64,000 nt of DNA from assembly GCA_900637135.1 (NCBI GenBank), contig LR134353.1:1922001-1986000 (forward strand). The letters run 5' to 3'. Both the position numbers and the translations under genes were made by a program. The notes beneath the pieces were generated by a model. It was not told the DNA's origin and made no database searches. It worked only from the letters and a program-made list of their open reading frames with translations. Numbering within the stretch: the first letter of the stretch is position 1; each line of letters opens with the position of its first letter. This DNA is from Mycolicibacterium flavescens (GTDB lineage Bacteria > Actinomycetota > Actinomycetes > Mycobacteriales > Mycobacteriaceae). Below are positions 1 to 8,044 of this stretch, piece by piece.

Positions 1-614
1 GAGACAACGGTGATCAGCGCCAGCGTCACCAGGATCGGTCTGCTCGCGGGCAACACCACGTGCACGATCACGTCCAACGTGTTGGCACCGTCGATGCGAG
101 CCGCATTGACCAGATCGCCGGGGATGGTGCGAAAGTACTCGCGCAACAGAAAGATCGCGTACGGCGAACCGAACATGAACGGCAGCACCAACGCCCAGAA
201 GGTGTTACGCAGCCCCGCCTCGGCCATCATCAGGTACAGCGGGACGACGGTGACCGTCGCCGGTACCATCAGCGTCGCGACATACACCCAGAACAGCGCG
301 TCGCGGCCGGGAAACTGCAGCCGTGCGAACGCATACGCCGCCAGCACGGAGAACGTCAGCTGGCCGAGCAGAATCACCGCCGTCATCAGCGCGGTCACGA
401 CGACGGCCCGGCCGAAGCCGGCGTCGGCCAGGTTCGCGTAGTTCTGCAGGGTTGGCGGCAGAGGCAAGGACAGCGGTGACTCGGTGTCGAAGGTGCGCGG
501 ATCCCGCAGTGAGGCCAGGACGCCGAGGATGAACGGCGCCAACGTGATCAGCGCGCCCGCCAGCAGGATGGGGTAGATGACGGCGGCGGACGTGACGCGG
601 CTAGGTGAGGTCAT
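1..614 (-). CDS. Carbohydrate ABC transporter permease, MalG/UgpE type (3' part cut by window edge)
   Basis: Inner-membrane permease half of a binding-protein-dependent sugar or polyol importer. About 204 residues are visible, starting at the ATG read leftward from 614 and running off position 1. An N-terminal membrane segment is followed by a periplasmic stretch, further hydrophobic helices, and the cytoplasmic EAA-type loop that docks on the ATPase (residues near EYFRTIPGDLVNAARIDGAN). The start lies inside the end of the upstream permease gene (14-base overlap), so the two are translationally coupled. The substrate cannot be told from the permease alone, and the ATPase and binding protein are outside the window. 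Confidence 0.9.
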   Translation of the reverse strand, partial: MTSPSRVTSAAVIYPILLAGALITLAPFILGVLASLRDPRTFDTESPLSLPLPPTLQNYANLADAGFGRAVVVTALMTAVILLGQLTFSVLAAYAFARLQFPGRDALFWVYVATLMVPATVTVVPLYLMMAEAGLRNTFWALVLPFMFGSPYAIFLLREYFRTIPGDLVNAARIDGANTLDVIVHVVLPASRPILVTLALITVV

Positions 615-1479
615 AGCTGATCCGTCGACGGAAATAGAGCTGCTGGACGATGGTCACACCGACCAACAGGACGAACAGTACAACCGCCATCACCGCGGCC
701 CGGCCCACCGCTGCGGCGCCGAACGCCTCGGCGTAGATGCGGTGCGCCACCAGGTCGGTCCGGTTCTGCGGGCCACCGCCGGTCAACGCGTACACGGTGT
801 CGAAAACCTGGGCGGCGCTGATGATTCCGGTCACCAGTACGAAGAACAACGTCGGCCGCAACATCGGAAGGGTGATGTGCCGGAACCGCTGCCACGTCGT
901 CGCGCCGTCGGTGCGGGCGGCATTGTGGATGTCCTCGGGAATGTTGAGGATGCCGGCCAGGAAGAACAGCGTCACGTATCCCACGTTGGTCCACACGACC
1001 ACCGCCGACACCACCGGCAGTGCCAGCGTCGGATCAGTGAGCCATTCGATCTGGCGGCCGAGGACGGTGCTGACCGCGCCGTCGGTGGGTGCCAGGATCC
1101 AGCGCCACAGCACCGCGATCGCCAGCGGCGCACAGATCCACGGCAGCACATACAACGTTCGGAAGAAACCGCTGCCGGGCAGCCCGCGTGCCAGCAGCGA
1201 TGCCGCGATCAATCCGAGGAGGGTCTGTGCGGGCACGACCAGCACGACGAACAGCAGCGTGACGACCAGCGAGGTGCCGAACGTCGGATCGGTCAGCACC
1301 GACTGCCAATTGCGCAGGCCCACATACTCCATCGGGCTCAGCAGGTCCCACCGGTGCAACGACAGCCACACCACCACGAGCATCGGCAGCAGCATGAACG
1401 CGACGACTCCGAACAGGCTCGGCGCCAGGAGTGCGTACGCGGTCGTGGTCGTGCGGCGGCGTTGTGCCATCCGAGTCAT
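601..1479 (-). CDS. Carbohydrate ABC transporter permease, MalF/UgpA type
   Basis: 292-residue membrane permease, partner of the MalG-type gene that overlaps its 3' end. It shows an N-terminal transmembrane helix near residues 15-40, about six hydrophobic segments in all, and the EAA loop (IPEDIHNAARTDGATTWQRF, about residues 180-200) that contacts the ATPase. Length is normal for the family. It starts at ATG 1479 (a second ATG lies three codons in), close to the divergent tldD-like gene, so the 37 bases between them must hold both starts. Known family role: import of sugars or glycerol-phosphate-like compounds. The exact substrate is unknown. Confidence 0.92.
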   Translation of the reverse strand: MTRMAQRRRTTTTAYALLAPSLFGVVAFMLLPMLVVVWLSLHRWDLLSPMEYVGLRNWQSVLTDPTFGTSLVVTLLFVVLVVPAQTLLGLIAASLLARGLPGSGFFRTLYVLPWICAPLAIAVLWRWILAPTDGAVSTVLGRQIEWLTDPTLALPVVSAVVVWTNVGYVTLFFLAGILNIPEDIHNAARTDGATTWQRFRHITLPMLRPTLFFVLVTGIISAAQVFDTVYALTGGGPQNRTDLVAHRIYAEAFGAAAVGRAAVMAVVLFVLLVGVTIVQQLYFRRRISYDLT

Positions 1480-1516
1480 TAAAGCTTCCCGGCGGCGCCA
1501 CCACTACGGTGGTGTC

Positions 1517-3034
1517 GTGGCAGCTACCCGACGCGTCGACGCAGACTTCCTCGACCTGCCGAGGAGCGAGCTGGCCGAGGCGGCAACCTCGGCGGCCGTG
1601 GCCGCGGGCGCCAGCTACGCCGACCTTCGCATCCAGGCGGTCACTTCGGAGTTCGTGCAGCTGCGCGACGGTGTCCTGCAGACCGCGGTCGTCGACCGGG
1701 AGATCGGCCTGGCGGTCCGTGTCATCGTCGACGGGACGTGGGGCTTCGCGTCGCATGCCGAGCTCCGCGCGGATGTCGCGGCCCAGACCGCGCGTCGCGC
1801 TGTAGGGGTGGCCAGGACGCTGGCTGCGCTCAACGCCGAGCGCATCGAGCTGGCCGCCGAGCCCGTGTACTCCGATGTCACTTGGGTTTCGGACTACGAC
1901 GTCGACCCGTTCACTGTCGCAACCACCGACAAGCTCGCCGTGCTCGGCGAATACTCGGGGCGGCTGTTGGCCGCGGACGGCGTGAATCACGTCTCGGCGG
2001 GACTGCAGACCGCCAAGGAGCAGACATTCTACGCCGATACCTTCGGTTCGACGATCACCCAGCAGCGGGTGCGGGTGCAGCCGTCGCTGGAGGCGGTCGC
2101 CGTCGATGCCGCGGCGGGGACGTTCGAGACGATGCGAACGCTGGCCCCGCCGACCGCGCGGGGCTGGGAGTACGTCGCCGGCGACGAGGTGTGGAACTGG
2201 ACCGAGGAGTTGGCCATGCTGCCGACGTGGCTGGGCGAGAAGGTCAAGGCGCCCAGCGTCACGGCGGGGCCGACGGATCTCGTCATCGATCCGTCGAATC
2301 TGTGGCTCACGATCCACGAATCGGTCGGCCATGCCACCGAATACGACCGGGCGATCGGATACGAGGCCGCGTACGCGGGGACCTCGTTCGCCACGCCCGA
2401 CAAGCTGGGCGCGATGCGCTACGGCTCACCGGTCATGAACGTGACCGCCGACCGGACCGTCGAATACGGTTTGGCGACGGTGGGTTTCGATGACGAAGGA
2501 GTACAGGCGCAGAAGTGGGACCTGGTGCGTGACGGTATCTTCGTCGGCTACCAACTGGAGCGAGTGTTCGCACCGCGGCTCGGGGAGGAGCGCTCCAACG
2601 GGTGCGCCTACGCCGATTCGCCGCACCACGTGCCGATCCAGCGGATGGCCAACGTGTCGCTGGAGCCGAGCGCCGACGAGGTGAGCACCGAGAATTTGGT
2701 CGCCCGCGTCGACGACGGTATCTACATCGTCGGAGACAAGAGCTGGTCAATCGACATGCAGCGCTACAACTTCCAGTTCACCGGGCAACGCTTCTTCCGC
2801 ATCCGCGACGGCCGGCTCGACGGCCAGCTGCGCGACGTGGCGTACCAGGCGACCACGACCGACTTCTGGGGTTCGCTGGAGGCCGTCGGTGGTCGGTCGA
2901 CGTGGCGGCTCGGCGGCGCGTTCAACTGCGGTAAGGCGCAGCCGGGCCAGGTGGCCGCGGTGAGCCATGGTTGTCCGTCGGCGTTGTTCCGCGGGGTGAA
3001 CGTGCTCAACACCCGCGCCGAGGGCGGGCGGTAA
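1517..3034 (+). CDS. tldD: TldD family metalloprotease subunit
   Basis: 505-residue TldD-type protein of the TldD/TldE (PmbA) metallopeptidase pair, which digests small unfolded or modified peptides. The zinc motif HExxxH is seen at about residue 267 (HESVGH), in the expected place. The open frame extends much further left, but that part is antisense to the sugar permease. The GTG at 1517 is chosen because homology-like sequence starts there. Almost no leader is left, so translation may be leaderless. The TldE partner follows after 3 bases. The pair matures some RiPPs elsewhere, but no RiPP precursor is visible next to it here. Confidence 0.93.
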   Translation: MAATRRVDADFLDLPRSELAEAATSAAVAAGASYADLRIQAVTSEFVQLRDGVLQTAVVDREIGLAVRVIVDGTWGFASHAELRADVAAQTARRAVGVARTLAALNAERIELAAEPVYSDVTWVSDYDVDPFTVATTDKLAVLGEYSGRLLAADGVNHVSAGLQTAKEQTFYADTFGSTITQQRVRVQPSLEAVAVDAAAGTFETMRTLAPPTARGWEYVAGDEVWNWTEELAMLPTWLGEKVKAPSVTAGPTDLVIDPSNLWLTIHESVGHATEYDRAIGYEAAYAGTSFATPDKLGAMRYGSPVMNVTADRTVEYGLATVGFDDEGVQAQKWDLVRDGIFVGYQLERVFAPRLGEERSNGCAYADSPHHVPIQRMANVSLEPSADEVSTENLVARVDDGIYIVGDKSWSIDMQRYNFQFTGQRFFRIRDGRLDGQLRDVAYQATTTDFWGSLEAVGGRSTWRLGGAFNCGKAQPGQVAAVSHGCPSALFRGVNVLNTRAEGGR

Positions 3035-3037
3035 GCG

Positions 3038-4411
3038 ATGATCGGCGCACAGCAGGTGGTGGAGATCGCGCTGGCGGAGGCGGCCCGGTTGGGAGGGGCC
3101 GACGACACGGTCGTGTTGGTGACCGACCAGGCCGACGCGTCGTTGCGGTGGGCGGGCAACTCGATGACCACCAACGGCGAGTCGAGGCGGCGCTACACGA
3201 CGGTGATCTCGGTGGTGCGCAAGGGAAGCGCGTCACATGTCGGTTCGGTGCGATCCAGCGAGGTGGACCCGTCGACCATCGCGGGTCTGGTGGCGGCATC
3301 GCAGGAGGCGGCGCGCTCGGCGCTCGAGGCCCGCGACAGCGCGCCGCTGCTGGCCGGTGGCGATGCACCACCGGACTGGGATGCTCCGGTGCCGAACACA
3401 GGAGCGGAGGTGTTTCTGCCGGTTGCTGACGGCCTCGCCCGTGCGTTTCGTGGCAGCGACCGGTTGTACGGGTATGCCCGGCACATCCTGGAGACGACGT
3501 TCGTCGCGACGTCGGGCGGGCTGCGGCGGCGCTACACGCAGCCGACCGGCTCGGTGGAGATCAACGGCAAACGTGACGGCGCAAGCGCGTGGGTCGGCGT
3601 CAACGCCGCCGACTTCGGCGGTGTGCCCATCGATTCCATGCTCGAGGAGTTGTCGACGCGCCTGGGGTGGGCCCGGCGCACGGTGGAGCTGCCCGCCGGC
3701 CGCTACGAGACGATCCTGCCCCCGTCGGCGGTGGCAGACCTGATGATCTTTTTGACATGGGCGATGGACGGCCGGGGCGCGCAGGAGGGTCGCACGGCGT
3801 TGTCGGCGCCGGGCGGCGGCACGCGGGCGGGGGAGCGGCTCACCGATCTGCCGTTGACGCTGTACTCCGATCCGTTCGCCTCGGGACTGGCCTGCACGCC
3901 GTTCGTCGCGACGTCGACGTCGTCGGAACGGATTTCGGTGTTCGACAACGGCATGGACATCGAGCGGGTGGACTGGATCCGCGACGGCGCGATCAACGCG
4001 CTGGCGTATTCGCGGGCCGCCGCCGCGGAATTCGACACGGCGCCGGCGGTGCCGGCAGGCAACCTGCTGATGACCGGTGGGGAGTCTGACCTGAGGGACA
4101 TGATCGCGGCGACCGAGTGTGGTCTGCTGCTGAGCACACTGTGGTACCTGCGGGCGGTCGACCCGTCGGTGCTGCTGCTGACCGGACTGACCCGTGACGG
4201 CGTGTATCTGATCGAGGACGGCGAGGTGACGGCGGCGGTCAACAACTTCCGGTTCAACGAAAGCCCGTTGGACCTGCTGCGCCGCGCGACGGAAGCGGGG
4301 GTCAGCGAGTTCACGTTGCCGCGCGAGTGGGGTGATTGGGCGACGCGGGCGGCGATGCCGTCGTTGCGGATTCCGGACTTTCACATGTCCTCCGTCAGTC
4401 AGGCGCAATAA
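3038..4411 (+). CDS. tldE: TldE/PmbA family metalloprotease subunit
   Basis: 457-residue TldE/PmbA-type protein, the non-catalytic partner of TldD; it lacks the HExxxH motif, as the family does. It starts with ATG 3038 three bases after tldD, so the heterodimer is made from one transcript. Conserved family features include the C-terminal part with NNFRFNESP near residue 405, matching the usual PmbA tail. Length is normal. The next gene starts 8 bases after its stop and is probably co-transcribed. Confidence 0.93.
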   Translation: MIGAQQVVEIALAEAARLGGADDTVVLVTDQADASLRWAGNSMTTNGESRRRYTTVISVVRKGSASHVGSVRSSEVDPSTIAGLVAASQEAARSALEARDSAPLLAGGDAPPDWDAPVPNTGAEVFLPVADGLARAFRGSDRLYGYARHILETTFVATSGGLRRRYTQPTGSVEINGKRDGASAWVGVNAADFGGVPIDSMLEELSTRLGWARRTVELPAGRYETILPPSAVADLMIFLTWAMDGRGAQEGRTALSAPGGGTRAGERLTDLPLTLYSDPFASGLACTPFVATSTSSERISVFDNGMDIERVDWIRDGAINALAYSRAAAAEFDTAPAVPAGNLLMTGGESDLRDMIAATECGLLLSTLWYLRAVDPSVLLLTGLTRDGVYLIEDGEVTAAVNNFRFNESPLDLLRRATEAGVSEFTLPREWGDWATRAAMPSLRIPDFHMSSVSQAQ

Positions 4412-4418
4412 TCGGGGC

Positions 4419-5270
4419 GTGGGCGCTGATGAGCTTGCCGATCGGATCGCCGGTTTGGTGGCGATGTCGTCGGGTGACAGCCAACGGGACACGCTGATCC
4501 GGTTGACGTGCGGCAGGTCGCTGTCGTTGCCGCCGCTGGCGGTGCAAGTCGACCTGCTCGACGAGTCCACCGAAGCGGACCGGGTGGTGGCGGCGTTCGC
4601 CGAGCAGTTCGCGACCGACGTGTCGGGTATCGGTGACAACCAGCGTAAGCGACTATCGGATACTCTGGGCGACAACGTATTTCGGACTGTCGTCGCGACC
4701 TTCATCGCGGACTTCGTGCCGCGGGTGTGGGCGGGCTGTGAAGCGCTGGGCTTAGGGAGACCCGGTTACGTCAGCGTCGTGGAATGGGATCCGGAGTCCG
4801 ATCCCGTCGATGCGTTGCTCAACGGGTTCGCACCGGCGGTGGCGCGGTTGCGGGCGCTCGATCCGGTGACCACGGAGATCGTCCGATTGCGTGGCGCGAT
4901 GCAGCACAACTGCAGGCTGTGCAAGTCGTTGCGCGACGGCGACGCGTTGGACTCCGGCGGCTCGGAGGAGATGTATGGGCAGATCGAGGACTATGAATCC
5001 GCCGAGAGCCTGACCGAGGCGCAGAAGGCGGCGCTGCGGTACGTCGACGCGCTGATCTGGTCGCCGGCGCGCATCGACGCCGAGGTGGCGGCGGAGGTGC
5101 GGCGGAATTTCTCGGAGAAGCAGTCGTTGGAGCTGACGCTGGATGTCATGCGCAACGCGTGCAACAAGATCGCGGTATCGCTGGGCGCCGACGCGCCGCG
5201 GGTGGCTTCGGGCACCGAGCGGTACTCGATCGGTGACGACGGGCAGCCGGTGTACGCCGATATCGCCTGA
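4419..5270 (+). CDS. Carboxymuconolactone decarboxylase/AhpD-like protein
   Basis: 283-residue helical protein of the CMD/AhpD-like superfamily. The visible hallmark is the redox-type CxxC (HNCRLCKSLR, about residue 165) followed by an alkylhydroperoxidase-like helical core and the C-terminal helix ending in RNACNKIAVSLGAD. Members act as thiol peroxidase partners or small-molecule decarboxylases; the substrate here is unknown. The GTG at 4419 is preferred because the frame to its left is antisense-like and overlaps tldE. It follows tldE by 8 bases, so it is probably the last gene of that operon. Confidence 0.82.
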   Translation: MGADELADRIAGLVAMSSGDSQRDTLIRLTCGRSLSLPPLAVQVDLLDESTEADRVVAAFAEQFATDVSGIGDNQRKRLSDTLGDNVFRTVVATFIADFVPRVWAGCEALGLGRPGYVSVVEWDPESDPVDALLNGFAPAVARLRALDPVTTEIVRLRGAMQHNCRLCKSLRDGDALDSGGSEEMYGQIEDYESAESLTEAQKAALRYVDALIWSPARIDAEVAAEVRRNFSEKQSLELTLDVMRNACNKIAVSLGADAPRVASGTERYSIGDDGQPVYADIA

Positions 5271-5278
5271 CGGCTCCC

Positions 5279-5366
5279 GGCCAGTGCTGTAGATACCCAC
5301 CTCTGAGGGCCAGTGCTGTAGATGCCCACCTCTGAGGGGCCATTGCTGTAGGTGCCCACCTCGCAG
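5279..5366 (+). repeat. Three imperfect tandem copies of a 29-30 bp unit
   Basis: Copies start at 5279, 5308 and 5338 and share the core GCTGTAGATGCCCACCTC with one or two changes each. The third copy runs directly into the left arm of the long hairpin at 5352. No reading frame uses it. It is a noncoding repeat between the CMD-like gene and the tRNA. Confidence 0.8.
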
Positions 5367-5410
5367 CGAAAAATTCGCTGGGAGCGAATTAGTCGCTGCA
5401 AGGTGGGCAC
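5352..5410 (+). repeat. Long near-perfect inverted repeat (28-bp arms, 3-base loop)
   Basis: The left arm 5352-5379 (starting GTGCCCACCT and ending AAATTCGCT) pairs with the right arm 5383-5410 (starting AGCGAATTAG and ending GGTGGGCAC) around a GGG loop; only three positions fail to pair. There is no T-run after it, so it is not a classical terminator. It ends 36 bases before the tRNA. It may be a MITE-like or REP-like palindrome, or a transcription stop for the upstream operon. Confidence 0.75.
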
Positions 5411-5446
5411 ATCGCGATATGGGACGATGGTGCCGCGCAACGCGCC

Positions 5447-5520
5447 GGGGCGGTAGCTCAGTCGGTTAGAGCCGCGGACTCATAATCCGTTGGTCGCGGG
5501 TTCGAGCCCCGCCCGCCCCA
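5447..5520 (+). tRNA. tRNA with CAT anticodon (Met elongator or Ile2)
   Basis: A full cloverleaf can be drawn: acceptor GGGGCGG/CCGCCCC, D arm GCTC/GAGC, anticodon stem GCGGA/TCCGT with loop CTCATAA (anticodon CAT), and T arm GCGGG/CCCGC. CCA is encoded at 5521-5523. The loop and the TTGGTC variable region resemble both elongator Met tRNA and the lysidine-modified Ile2 tRNA, and I cannot separate the two by eye. Its 3' 45 bases are duplicated at 16344, marking it as the integration site of the element that follows. Confidence 0.95.
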
Positions 5521-5521
5521 C
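5476..5521 (+). other. attL core, 46-bp direct repeat in the tRNA 3' end
   Basis: The 46 bases from GGACTCATAATCC to CCGCCCCAC are identical to 16344-16389. The copy lies inside the tRNA, from the anticodon stem to the 3' end, so integration rebuilds an intact tRNA on the left. This is the usual site type for tyrosine integrases. Confidence 0.93.
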
Positions 5522-5561
5522 CAGAAAGCCTAGGTAAACGCGCATTTATGCTCCACGCGAT

Positions 5562-6755
5562 TCAGGTAACGCCGGTCTCCGTGTCACGAGTTGTCACAAC
5601 TCGCCCGAAACTACTCGCCGCTGCCTTCAACGCATCGTCCTGGCTGTGCGCGTACGTCGCCATCGTGAAAGCCGCCGACGCATGCCCCAGCCACGCGGCG
5701 ATGACCGCTATCGGTACCCCACGCAGATGCATCAAGGTCGCGCACGAATGACGAGCGTCGTGTAGCCGCACAGCCGGGATACCTAGATCTCTGAGCAACT
5801 TCTCCCACCGCGACGTAATCGCGTCAGGATGCAATGGCTCGCCAAGCTGGTTACTCGCGACATACTCGCCGCTGCCATACTGCGAACCGGCGGCAAGGCG
5901 ATCCTCGAGCTGACGCTTGCGCGCAGCCTTCAGCACATCGACAACCTCGGTAGGCATCGGAAGGATTCGCCTTGACTTCCTCGACTTCGGCGTCCCGGTC
6001 AGCACTTGGCGTTCGACGACCACACGATTCTCCTCAACAGTCACAGTCCCTGCGCTGAGGTCGACAGACGACCACTTCAGCCCCGCAATCTCGCCCCGAC
6101 GAAGCCCATACAGCGCGAGTGTCCACAAATGCCGGTCGCGGCATTCATGGTCGAGGATGCGGAACATCTCATCTTCGGTCAGCGTCTTCATCTCCGCACG
6201 TCCTGACTCGTCGACACGCTCGACGAGCGCCGCGACGTTACGCACGACGTTGCCCTGCTTGCACTCGGACTCAAGTGCCGACGTGAGAATCGACAGCATG
6301 TAGTTGACCGACCGCGGAGACCAGGCCGAACGTCCTTCGACCTCACCGGCCCGAAGCCGCTTCACCAGGTCGTCAAGGTGGCCCTTCGTCAGCTTCTGAA
6401 CCTCGACCTCACCCAGCTCGTCCTTGACTGCGGACAGCTTCGATTTGTGCCCGAGCACAGTCGACGGTTTCAGGTTGTGCTTCGAGGCCAACCACTCGTC
6501 AATAACCTGGCGCACCGTCCGCTTGCTGCGGGCGACGTAGGTTCCGGCAGCGACCGCAGCCTGCGTGGTCGAGAGGTAATCGCGGGCATCCTTCTCTGTC
6601 GTGAACCGCTTCCGCGTCTGCTTCCGCTTACCCGTCTCGGGACTGATGCCAGCGTCGACCGTCACCTGGTATCGCACAACAGTCTTGCCGCTCGCGCGGT
6701 CCTTCACTTCCACCTTGCGAATCTGTGGAGGCAACTGCTGTCGCTTACTCATCAA
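5562..6755 (-). CDS. int: Tyrosine recombinase integrase
   Basis: 397-residue phage-type integrase. An N-terminal arm-binding domain (about 1-75) is followed by a SAM-like core-binding domain (about 80-170) and the catalytic domain, with R219 (LYGLRRGE), H332xxR335 (LHDARHS), H358 (GHAS) and nucleophile Y368 (ATYAH). It lies beside attL pointing at the tRNA, as expected for the enzyme that made the 46-bp duplication. Its start overlaps the end of the upstream HTH gene by 11 bases. The extreme 3' end of the frame carries a sequence repeated near attR, probably arm-type sites. Confidence 0.96.
   Translation of the reverse strand: MMSKRQQLPPQIRKVEVKDRASGKTVVRYQVTVDAGISPETGKRKQTRKRFTTEKDARDYLSTTQAAVAAGTYVARSKRTVRQVIDEWLASKHNLKPSTVLGHKSKLSAVKDELGEVEVQKLTKGHLDDLVKRLRAGEVEGRSAWSPRSVNYMLSILTSALESECKQGNVVRNVAALVERVDESGRAEMKTLTEDEMFRILDHECRDRHLWTLALYGLRRGEIAGLKWSSVDLSAGTVTVEENRVVVERQVLTGTPKSRKSRRILPMPTEVVDVLKAARKRQLEDRLAAGSQYGSGEYVASNQLGEPLHPDAITSRWEKLLRDLGIPAVRLHDARHSCATLMHLRGVPIAVIAAWLGHASAAFTMATYAHSQDDALKAAASSFGRVVTTRDTETGVT
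5581..5603 (+). promoter_or_regulatory. Candidate integrase/Xis arm site near attL
   Basis: A 23-base segment (GTGTCACGA, 2 bases, TTGTCACAACTCG-type) is repeated nearly exactly, in the same orientation, at 16220-16243 near the other end of the element. It contains two TGTCAC boxes. The left copy lies inside the 3' end of int. Confidence 0.5.
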
Positions 6756-7299
6756 TGAACCCCTCCTCGCGCGCTTTCTCGATGTACCGCCACGCGGTAC
6801 GGATGGATACGCCGAAAACTGCCGATACAGCCTCTACTGGGGGTCCCGTTGCAGTGCTAACCGCGTTCGCCACAGCTCTTAAGTGCTCGTCCGTCATCTT
6901 TCGACGTGTCTGCCCACGGGCGGTCTGGATGACTCTGCGGGTCGCACGTATCTGCTCTTCGGAGGGAATGTCGCGTCGCACGAACTTGCCTGGCGCGATC
7001 CGCTCGTACTCAAGGAACGCAAGCCAGTCGTGAAGCGAATTTTCCAACCTGTTAGCGACTAGCTTCACATCTTTCGGTCGAATGTGTACGCGCTCAGCCT
7101 GTTTCGCCATCAAGCGGATTTCGGTGCAAACGGGTACGCCTTCCCACACCTCGAATTTCAGGCGGTAGGCCGGCTCTTTCTTATCGCCCGGATACTCATA
7201 GATGACCGGCGATGGCAGCCAACGGTCACCAACCTTGTGTCTGCGCGACCCAGGCTCTTCCCACAAGCGCCCCCCGTCGGGAAGCAGAAACGTCTCCAA
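6745..7299 (-). CDS. Helix-turn-helix protein upstream of integrase, possible element regulator
   Basis: 184-residue soluble protein of no family I can name with certainty. The last 40 residues (VEAVSAVFGVSIRTAWRYIEKAREEGFI) read as a helix-turn-helix with a recognition helix, like proteins that sit next to integrases in actinobacterial elements. It overlaps int by 11 bases, so the two are made together. It is divergent from xis, with the repeated TAGTGWCA boxes between them, so a repressor or activator role on that promoter region is plausible but inferred. Confidence 0.75.
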   Translation of the reverse strand: METFLLPDGGRLWEEPGSRRHKVGDRWLPSPVIYEYPGDKKEPAYRLKFEVWEGVPVCTEIRLMAKQAERVHIRPKDVKLVANRLENSLHDWLAFLEYERIAPGKFVRRDIPSEEQIRATRRVIQTARGQTRRKMTDEHLRAVANAVSTATGPPVEAVSAVFGVSIRTAWRYIEKAREEGFIDE

Positions 7300-7333
7300 T
7301 TTCGGGTGGTCCTCCCTGTGTCAATCGAAATCT

Positions 7334-7381
7334 TAGTGACACTGCTACCAGTAATAGTGTCATGTCACTAATCTAGTGTCA
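7334..7381 (+). promoter_or_regulatory. Operator-like array of TAGTGWCA boxes in the divergent promoter region
   Basis: The 8-mer TAGTGACA (7334) or TAGTGTCA (7355 and 7374) occurs three times, spaced 21 and 19 bases (about two helical turns), with an inverted copy TGTCACTA at 7363-7370. It lies between the leftward HTH/int genes and the rightward xis gene, the place where a lysogeny-type switch would bind. Confidence 0.6.
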
Positions 7382-7517
7382 ATGCTCGCCCGGATTCAAA
7401 GCGAGTCGCCGGAACACCGGCGGATGTTTGACAACTCCACAGTGCGCATCAAGCGGAGACCGTTAGGCCTCCGAACAACTGAAACTCAGACAACTACAAC
7501 ATGATTGGAGTCCAGCA

Positions 7518-7718
7518 ATGGAACCCAAACCCAGTCCACTGTTGGTTCCGGTGCCAGAAGCTCGAGCAATCCTCGGCGGCATCGGCCACACAACCATCTA
7601 CGAACTCTTCAAGTCGCACCAGTTGACCCGCGTCAACATCGGGCGCCGCGCCTTCGTAACCGCGCAAAGCCTTGAGGACTACGTGAACCGCCTAGAGGAG
7701 GCAGCAGCCACAGCATGA
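7518..7718 (+). CDS. xis: Excisionase-like MerR-type DNA-binding protein
   Basis: 66 residues with the compact winged-helix pattern of HTH_17/excisionase proteins: an N-terminal VPEARAILGG helix, the turn and recognition helix GHTTIYELFKSHQL, and the wing VNIGRRAFVT. These bend DNA to favour excision, or act as small regulators. It is the first gene of the rightward operon, after a 218-base leader holding the TAGTGWCA array. Its stop overlaps the start of the next gene by 4 bases. Confidence 0.85.
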   Translation: MEPKPSPLLVPVPEARAILGGIGHTTIYELFKSHQLTRVNIGRRAFVTAQSLEDYVNRLEEAAATA

Positions 7719-8044
7719 ACAACCGAAAAGAAGTCGGCCCCGACGCCGACAACGACGCCGAGGCCTACACCCGCCAGTGTGCCTACGAGTATATCGAAGG
7801 ACTAGGACGACGACGCGAAGCCACCTACCGCGTACCACCGCTCGAATGCGGCTGCCGCGACCCGTGGTGCCATCGCTGCAAACCGCGCCCGACAAAGGGC
7901 TACGCGCTCGCGGTTGAACACCTACTAGCGGCCGGGTTGTCGCCCTGGCCCGACGTCCAAGCGTTGCGCGAGATGTGGCGTGCCGACGACCGGCAACGCC
8001 GAATCGCACGAACCATCGCCGAGCGATGGGAGGTCGCCGCATGA
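7715..8044 (+). CDS. Small Cys-rich protein of the element, unknown function
   Basis: 109 residues with no recognised family. The middle contains ECGCRDPWCHRC (about residues 47-58), four Cys and a His in a pattern that could hold a zinc ion. Basic and acidic helices follow. ATG start and stop overlap both neighbours by 4 bases, so it is part of the early operon between xis and the replication ATPase. It may assist replication or regulation, which is a positional inference only. Confidence 0.75.
   Translation: MNNRKEVGPDADNDAEAYTRQCAYEYIEGLGRRREATYRVPPLECGCRDPWCHRCKPRPTKGYALAVEHLLAAGLSPWPDVQALREMWRADDRQRRIARTIAERWEVAA

Noticed and set aside
737..1516. Upstream extension of the tldD frame
   Set aside because: It is antisense to the sugar permease and has no TldD similarity; GTG 1517 is used.
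1517..4411. tldD/tldE as maturation proteases for the Cys-rich peptide at 16658
   Set aside because: They lie 12 kb away, are ordinary housekeeping genes, and nothing links them beyond general knowledge of TldDE.
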